From Deltaproteobacteria bacterium (GTDB lineage: Bacteria; Desulfobacterota; Binatia; Binatales; Binataceae), in the NCBI GenBank assembly GCA_027403435.1, contig DAHZDR010000094.1, positions 1-9,037 on the forward strand: DNA of 9,037 nucleotides, given 5' to 3'. How positions within the stretch are numbered: position 1 is the first letter of the stretch; each line of letters begins with the position of its first letter. Both the position numbers and the translations under genes were made by a program. Under the pieces are notes generated by a model. The model saw nothing but the letters and a program-made list of their open reading frames with translations. It was not told the DNA's origin and made no database searches. Shown piece after piece: positions 5,668 through 9,037 of this stretch.

Positions 5668-7905
5668 TCACAACAGATGGCGCGCGGCGCCGTTGCGCAG
5701 TCCCAGCCGCGACACGCGCATCACGCCGTCGATCGCGGCGATCGAATGCATCAGGTTGTTGAGTTGCGCGGCGTTGGTCACGTGCACTTCGAACAACGAC
5801 AGCGCGCGTCCGTCCACGCCGGTGGTTTTGACCTCGGCGGTGGAGATATTCACGCCCGCCGCCGCGATCGCCTTCGACATCGCGGCGAGCAGGCCCGGCT
5901 GATCGACGCACAGCACTTCGAGCCGGATCGGACGCGGCGTCGCTTCGTCGGCCTTCCATACGACCGGGACGCGCCGCTGCGGATCGGTCGCGAGCGCGTG
6001 CGGGCATCCGGCCAGATGCACGGTGACGCCGCGGCCGCGCGTGATAAATCCCGTGATCGCTTCGCCGGGCAGCGGATTGCAGCAGCGCGCGAAGCGCACC
6101 AGCATGTCGTCAACGCCCGAAACGATTACGGCGTTGTCCGGCTGGCGGCGCGGTTCGCGCGCCTTGGGCTGGCCGCGATCGCCGGCGGGCGCCGGCGTTT
6201 TTTCGCCGCGATAGAGCTTGAGTTCGTCGGCGGTGAGCGTTTTGGCCAACACCTGCGCGACGGTGATGATGCCGTAGCCGACCGCCGCGATCAGCCCATC
6301 GAGGTCGCGCTGCGAAAATTCCTCCAGCGCCGGCGCGAAGCGGCCCTTGGCGCGCAACTGCGCGACGCTCAGACCCAGCGGCGCCAACTCCCGATCGATC
6401 AGCGAAACGCCGAGTTCGAGCGAGCGCTCCGCCTGCTGCTGCCGCAGCCATTGCCGGATGCGGCTTTTGGCGCGGGCGGTAACGACATGATTCGCCCAGT
6501 CCTTGCCGGGGGCCTGCCGTTCGGAGGTGATCGCCTCGACCGTGTCGCCGGACTTGAGCCGGTAGCGCAGCGGCACCATCCGGCCGTTGACCCGCGCGCC
6601 GGCCAGATGATGGCCGACCTGGGAGTGGATACGGTAGGCGAAATCGATAACCGTCGCGCCCTGCGGAAAATCGAGCAAGTCGCCGCGCGGCGTGAAAACG
6701 AAAACCTCTTCGGAGAACAGATCGTCCTTGACCGTCGAGAGGAATTCCTCGGGGTCGTTGAGATTGCGCTGCCATTCGATCAGCCGCCGGAGCCAGGCGA
6801 AGCGTTCGGCGTCGCGCGGCTGCGAGGGCCCGTCGCCTTCCTCGTACGACCAATGGGCGGCGATGCCCAGTTCCGCGACCTCGTGCATTTCGCGCGTGCG
6901 GATCTGCACCTCCATCCGCTGGCCGCGCGGCCCGATTACGGTGGTATGCAGCGACTGGTACATGTTGGGTTTGGGCAGCGCGATATAGTCCTTGAAGCGC
7001 CCTGGAATCGGTTTCCAGTTGGCGTGGACGACGCCCAGCGCCTCGTAACAGTCGCGCACGGACGGCACGATTATGCGAAACGCCACCAGGTCGTAAATCT
7101 GATCGAAGCTGAGTTCCTCCTGCCGCATCTTGGAGTGAATCGAATAGAAATGCTTGGGCCGGCCCGTGACCTCGGCCGTGACGCCGCCCTCCGTGAGCCG
7201 CCGCGTGATAATCTCGATCACGCCGCGGATATATTCCTCGCGCTCGACGCGTTTCTTGGCGACCTGCGCCTTCAACATCGCGTACGCCGGCGGATTCAGA
7301 TAACGGAAAGCGTAATCTTCGAGTTCCGACTTGAGCCAGTAGATGCCCAGGCGATGGGCGATCGGCGCGTAAATTTCCAGCGTCTCGCGCGAGATTTCCT
7401 CCTGCCGGTCGAGCGGCAGATGGTTCAGCGTGCGCATGTTATGCAGCCGATCGGCAAGCTTGATCAGCACGACCCGGATGTCGTGCGCCATCGCGATCAC
7501 CATCTTGCGGAAATTTTCCGCCTGCTTTTCCTCCCGGCTGGAAAAGGTGATCTTCGAAACCTTGGTCATGCCGTCAACCAGCCGCGCGACTTCGGCCCCG
7601 AACAGGTCCTGCACCTCTTCGAGCGACGCGCCGGTATCCTCGACCACGTCATGCAGCAGGCCCGTGACGATCGACGGCATGTCGAGCTTGAGTTCCGCGA
7701 TAATCATGGCGACGTTCAGCGGATGGGTGACGTAGGGTTCGCCCGAACGACGCTTCTGCCCGCGATGCATCCGCGCGCAGTACTCGTAGGCGCGGCGAAT
7801 CAACGGGCCATCGGCCTGCGGATTGTACGCCGCGATTTGCCGGATCAGTTCGTCAAGTTCGGGCGGCGGGCTGGCGGGCGCCGCGGCGGCGGCTAGCTCC
7901 GCCAT
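5668..7905 (-). CDS. spoT: Bifunctional (p)ppGpp synthetase/hydrolase, long RelA/SpoT homologue
   Basis: This 745-aa cytosolic stringent-response enzyme is predicted both to transfer pyrophosphate from ATP to GDP/GTP and to remove it from (p)ppGpp. The HD hydrolase domain (about 30-190) has H61, H85-D86, E89-D90 and KLADRLHNMRTL with D152, at the same spacings as the Streptococcus Rel enzyme. The synthetase domain (about 230-345) has GRPKHFYSIHSKM, D272, the RFKD motif (303-306) typical of bifunctional enzymes rather than the EXDD of RelA, Y316 in YQSLHTT, and E332 in MEVQIRT. A TGS domain (about 400-460), a helical region, a conserved-Cys segment (C608, C609, C634) and an ACT domain (about 660-735) follow. 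All key residues are present. The N-terminus has an Ala/Pro-rich tail. The start ATG overlaps the gmk end by 13 nt, with GGAG (7917-7914) 8 nt upstream inside gmk, so translation is probably coupled. The gene could equally be named rel or rsh. Confidence 0.96.
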   Translation of the reverse strand: MAELAAAAAPASPPPELDELIRQIAAYNPQADGPLIRRAYEYCARMHRGQKRRSGEPYVTHPLNVAMIIAELKLDMPSIVTGLLHDVVEDTGASLEEVQDLFGAEVARLVDGMTKVSKITFSSREEKQAENFRKMVIAMAHDIRVVLIKLADRLHNMRTLNHLPLDRQEEISRETLEIYAPIAHRLGIYWLKSELEDYAFRYLNPPAYAMLKAQVAKKRVEREEYIRGVIEIITRRLTEGGVTAEVTGRPKHFYSIHSKMRQEELSFDQIYDLVAFRIIVPSVRDCYEALGVVHANWKPIPGRFKDYIALPKPNMYQSLHTTVIGPRGQRMEVQIRTREMHEVAELGIAAHWSYEEGDGPSQPRDAERFAWLRRLIEWQRNLNDPEEFLSTVKDDLFSEEVFVFTPRGDLLDFPQGATVIDFAYRIHSQVGHHLAGARVNGRMVPLRYRLKSGDTVEAITSERQAPGKDWANHVVTARAKSRIRQWLRQQQAERSLELGVSLIDRELAPLGLSVAQLRAKGRFAPALEEFSQRDLDGLIAAVGYGIITVAQVLAKTLTADELKLYRGEKTPAPAGDRGQPKAREPRRQPDNAVIVSGVDDMLVRFARCCNPLPGEAITGFITRGRGVTVHLAGCPHALATDPQRRVPVVWKADEATPRPIRLEVLCVDQPGLLAAMSKAIAAAGVNISTAEVKTTGVDGRALSLFEVHVTNAAQLNNLMHSIAAIDGVMRVSRLGLRNGAARHLL

Positions 7906-8516
7906 GGCTCGAACTCCGGACCGAGCCGCGCCGTCCGCATCCGTTCCGCGGCCACCACCGCGGCGAGTTGCGCGATCGAATCCTCAAGCTCGGCGTTGAT
8001 TATCAGATAGTCGTATTCGTTCCAGGCCGACGCTTCGGCGCGCGCGCGCAGAAGCCGGCGCTGAAGCGCGGCTTCGTCCTCGGTGCCGCGCCGGCGCAGC
8101 CGCCCTTCGAGTTCGCCGAAGCTGGGCGGCAACACGAAGATCGCCGCCGTGTCGTTGGGATGGTTGCGGCGGATCTGACGCGCCCCCTGGATATCGATAT
8201 CGAGCAGAATATCCCGGCCTTCCGCCACCGCCCGTTCGATCGGCGCCCGCGGCGTGCCGTAATGCGCGTCGAAGACCCGCGCCCATTCGGCCAGTTCTCC
8301 CGCATCGCGGATTCGTCTGAATTCGTCGTCGCTCACGAAGCGATAATCGACTCCGTTAACTTCGCCGTCGCGCGGCGTTCGCGTGGTAATCGAAATCGAC
8401 GGCTCGAGGCCGCCGATCCGCTGGAGCGCCGCGCGCGAGATCGTCGTCTTGCCGGCGCCGGAGGGAGCCGAGAGGATGAAAATAATGCCGCGACGAAAAC
8501 GTCGATCCAACTCCAT
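7893..8516 (-). CDS. gmk: Guanylate kinase
   Basis: This 207-aa cytosolic enzyme phosphorylates GMP (and dGMP) to the diphosphate using ATP, in guanine nucleotide synthesis and salvage. The P-loop SAPSGAGKTT is at 16-25. The GMP-binding segment SITTRTPRDGEVNGVDYRFV lies at about 42-61. LLDIDIQGARQIR (about 94-106), RRRGTEDEAALQRRL in the lid region, and YDYLIINAELEDS near the C-terminus are all standard. Length is normal. The ATG start has only a weak AGG 7 nt upstream (8526-8524), but no alternative start precedes the P-loop and the upstream frame is closed. It follows yicC after 56 bp and overlaps spoT by 13 nt, so the three probably form one transcript. In several bacteria the (p)ppGpp made by RelA/SpoT enzymes inhibits guanylate kinase, which would give the Gmk-SpoT pair a regulatory relationship. 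Confidence 0.96.
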   Translation of the reverse strand: MELDRRFRRGIIFILSAPSGAGKTTISRAALQRIGGLEPSISITTRTPRDGEVNGVDYRFVSDDEFRRIRDAGELAEWARVFDAHYGTPRAPIERAVAEGRDILLDIDIQGARQIRRNHPNDTAAIFVLPPSFGELEGRLRRRGTEDEAALQRRLLRARAEASAWNEYDYLIINAELEDSIAQLAAVVAAERMRTARLGPEFEPWRS

Positions 8517-8572
8517 TAGATAACCTAACCAACCATATCCATCCGTGCAAATGCCGTTTTATCCGGTCGTGG
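8517..8572 (-). promoter_or_regulatory. gmk leader: AT-richer yicC-gmk spacer with five GG doublets
   Basis: This spacer is visibly less GC-rich than its surroundings. In mRNA sense (minus strand) it carries GG at 8544-8543, 8540-8539, 8534-8533, 8530-8529 and 8525-8524, separated by 2, 4, 2 and 3 nt. That fits the loose pattern of a two-tetrad G-quadruplex. The last doublet is part of the only Shine-Dalgarno-like AGG before gmk. A TTGCAC at about 8549-8544 could be a -35 element, but no good -10 follows, so an internal promoter is not established. Confidence 0.3.
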
Positions 8573-9037
8573 TCATTCGACGTTCTGGACTTGCTCGCGC
8601 ATCTTTTCCACTTCGCCCTTAATCTCGATCGTGATTTGTGAGAGCGCGGCGTTCTGCGACTTCGACCCCATCGTGTTGACTTCGCGATTGATCTCCTGGA
8701 GCAGGAATTCAATCGATTTGCCGATCGGCCCGCCGCGTCCGAGCGCCGCCTTGAGCGCCGTCAGATGCACCCCGAGCCGGGTGATTTCCTCGCTGATATC
8801 GCCATGTTGCGCGGCGGACGAGGCCTCTTCGTAAAGCCGTTTTTCGTTCACCGGCAGCTCGCCCAGCAACTCGCGCACGCGGCTTTCGAAGCCGGCCCGG
8901 ATCGCGGCGCGCGACGCGGCGGCCAGTCGTTCGATACGCGGCGTGGCCTGCGCGATCGCCTTAAGCCGCGCCTCAAAGTCGCGCTTGAGCGCGGCGCCTT
9001 CGCGTGCGCGTTCGACCTCCAGCGCCTTGATAGCCTT
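8573..9037 (-). CDS. yicC: YicC family protein (DUF1732), C-terminal part, truncated by window edge
   Basis: The last 154 residues of a leftward gene are visible, and the N-terminal part lies beyond the right edge. Reading begins KAIKALEVERAREGAALKRD and ends at TGA 8575-8573. The C-terminal half shows the DUF1732 signature: EGAALKRD, NEKRLYEEA, DISEEITRLGVHL, GGPIGKSIEFLLQEINRE, VNTMGSKS and a terminal EVEKMREQVQNVE. Family members such as E. coli YicC are reported to be RNA-cleaving enzymes acting on small RNAs, and the family is often encoded directly upstream of gmk, as here. The protein is cytosolic, with predicted long helices. No internal damage is seen. An internal ATG at 8878 should not be taken as the start, since the conserved frame continues to the edge. 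Confidence 0.93.
   Translation of the reverse strand, partial: KAIKALEVERAREGAALKRDFEARLKAIAQATPRIERLAAASRAAIRAGFESRVRELLGELPVNEKRLYEEASSAAQHGDISEEITRLGVHLTALKAALGRGGPIGKSIEFLLQEINREVNTMGSKSQNAALSQITIEIKGEVEKMREQVQNVE

Noticed and set aside
7863..7892. GGC/GCG-rich stretch encoding the Ala/Pro-rich SpoT N-terminus, considered as a repeat
   Set aside because: It is ordinary low-complexity alanine codon use with no exact periodic unit.
5677..7896. 739-aa open frame on the plus strand, opposite spoT
   Set aside because: It is the mirror of a well-conserved SpoT gene. In GC-rich DNA the antisense frame complementary to G/C third positions often lacks stops. The translation is His/Arg/Asp-rich and resembles no family.
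1..9037. Search for CRISPR arrays, transposase genes, terminal inverted repeats, tRNA genes and phage genes
   Set aside because: None seen by eye. All long recognisable frames are accounted for by metabolic, transport and stringent-response genes.

Overview
This is a GC-rich (by eye roughly two-thirds G+C) bacterial chromosomal segment of mostly housekeeping and catabolic genes. I see no phage, transposon, CRISPR, tRNA or rRNA. Codon third positions are strongly G/C throughout, and no block differs enough in composition to suggest recent transfer. The yicC-gmk-spoT order and the short (~375 aa) form of homogentisate dioxygenase fit a high-GC, probably Gram-negative soil or sediment lineage (acidobacterial, deltaproteobacterial-grade or Binatota-like). 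That placement is inference and weak.

Layout. Positions 1-90 may hold the last codons of a rightward gene. A leftward NAD(P)H:quinone oxidoreductase of the zeta-crystallin MDR family (91-1059) follows, then a leftward CPA2-type Na+(K+)/H+ antiporter with two C-terminal Usp-like domains (1212-3347). A 175-bp divergent intergenic region separates the antiporter from a rightward cluster: homogentisate 1,2-dioxygenase (hmgA, 3523-4650), maleylacetoacetate isomerase (maiA, 4671-5312) and a small DUF3565 metal-site protein (5436-5630). This cluster meets a leftward stringent-response and nucleotide cluster: a truncated yicC (running off the right edge), gmk (7893-8516) and a bifunctional spoT/rel (5668-7905).

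How the genes work together. HmgA opens the homogentisate ring to maleylacetoacetate and MaiA isomerises it to fumarylacetoacetate. These are two consecutive steps of tyrosine/phenylalanine breakdown; fumarylacetoacetase and 4-hydroxyphenylpyruvate dioxygenase are not in the window. Gmk makes GDP from GMP. SpoT/Rel uses GDP/GTP to make (p)ppGpp and also hydrolyses it, and (p)ppGpp is known to inhibit Gmk in some bacteria, so this pair is a meaningful neighbourhood. In many proteobacteria rpoZ (RNA polymerase omega) sits between gmk and spoT. Here the two genes overlap by 13 nt and no rpoZ fits.

The less ordinary signals are small. (1) A chain of three ATGA stop/start junctions runs from maiA through 11-aa and 32-aa ORFs into the DUF3565 gene. 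(2) A 13-bp tandem duplication in the hmgA leader creates a 14-codon ORF that also ends in an ATGA junction with hmgA. (3) Five closely spaced GG doublets lie in the gmk mRNA leader, the last one overlapping the only ribosome-binding-site-like sequence. I found no convincing undescribed multi-gene system.
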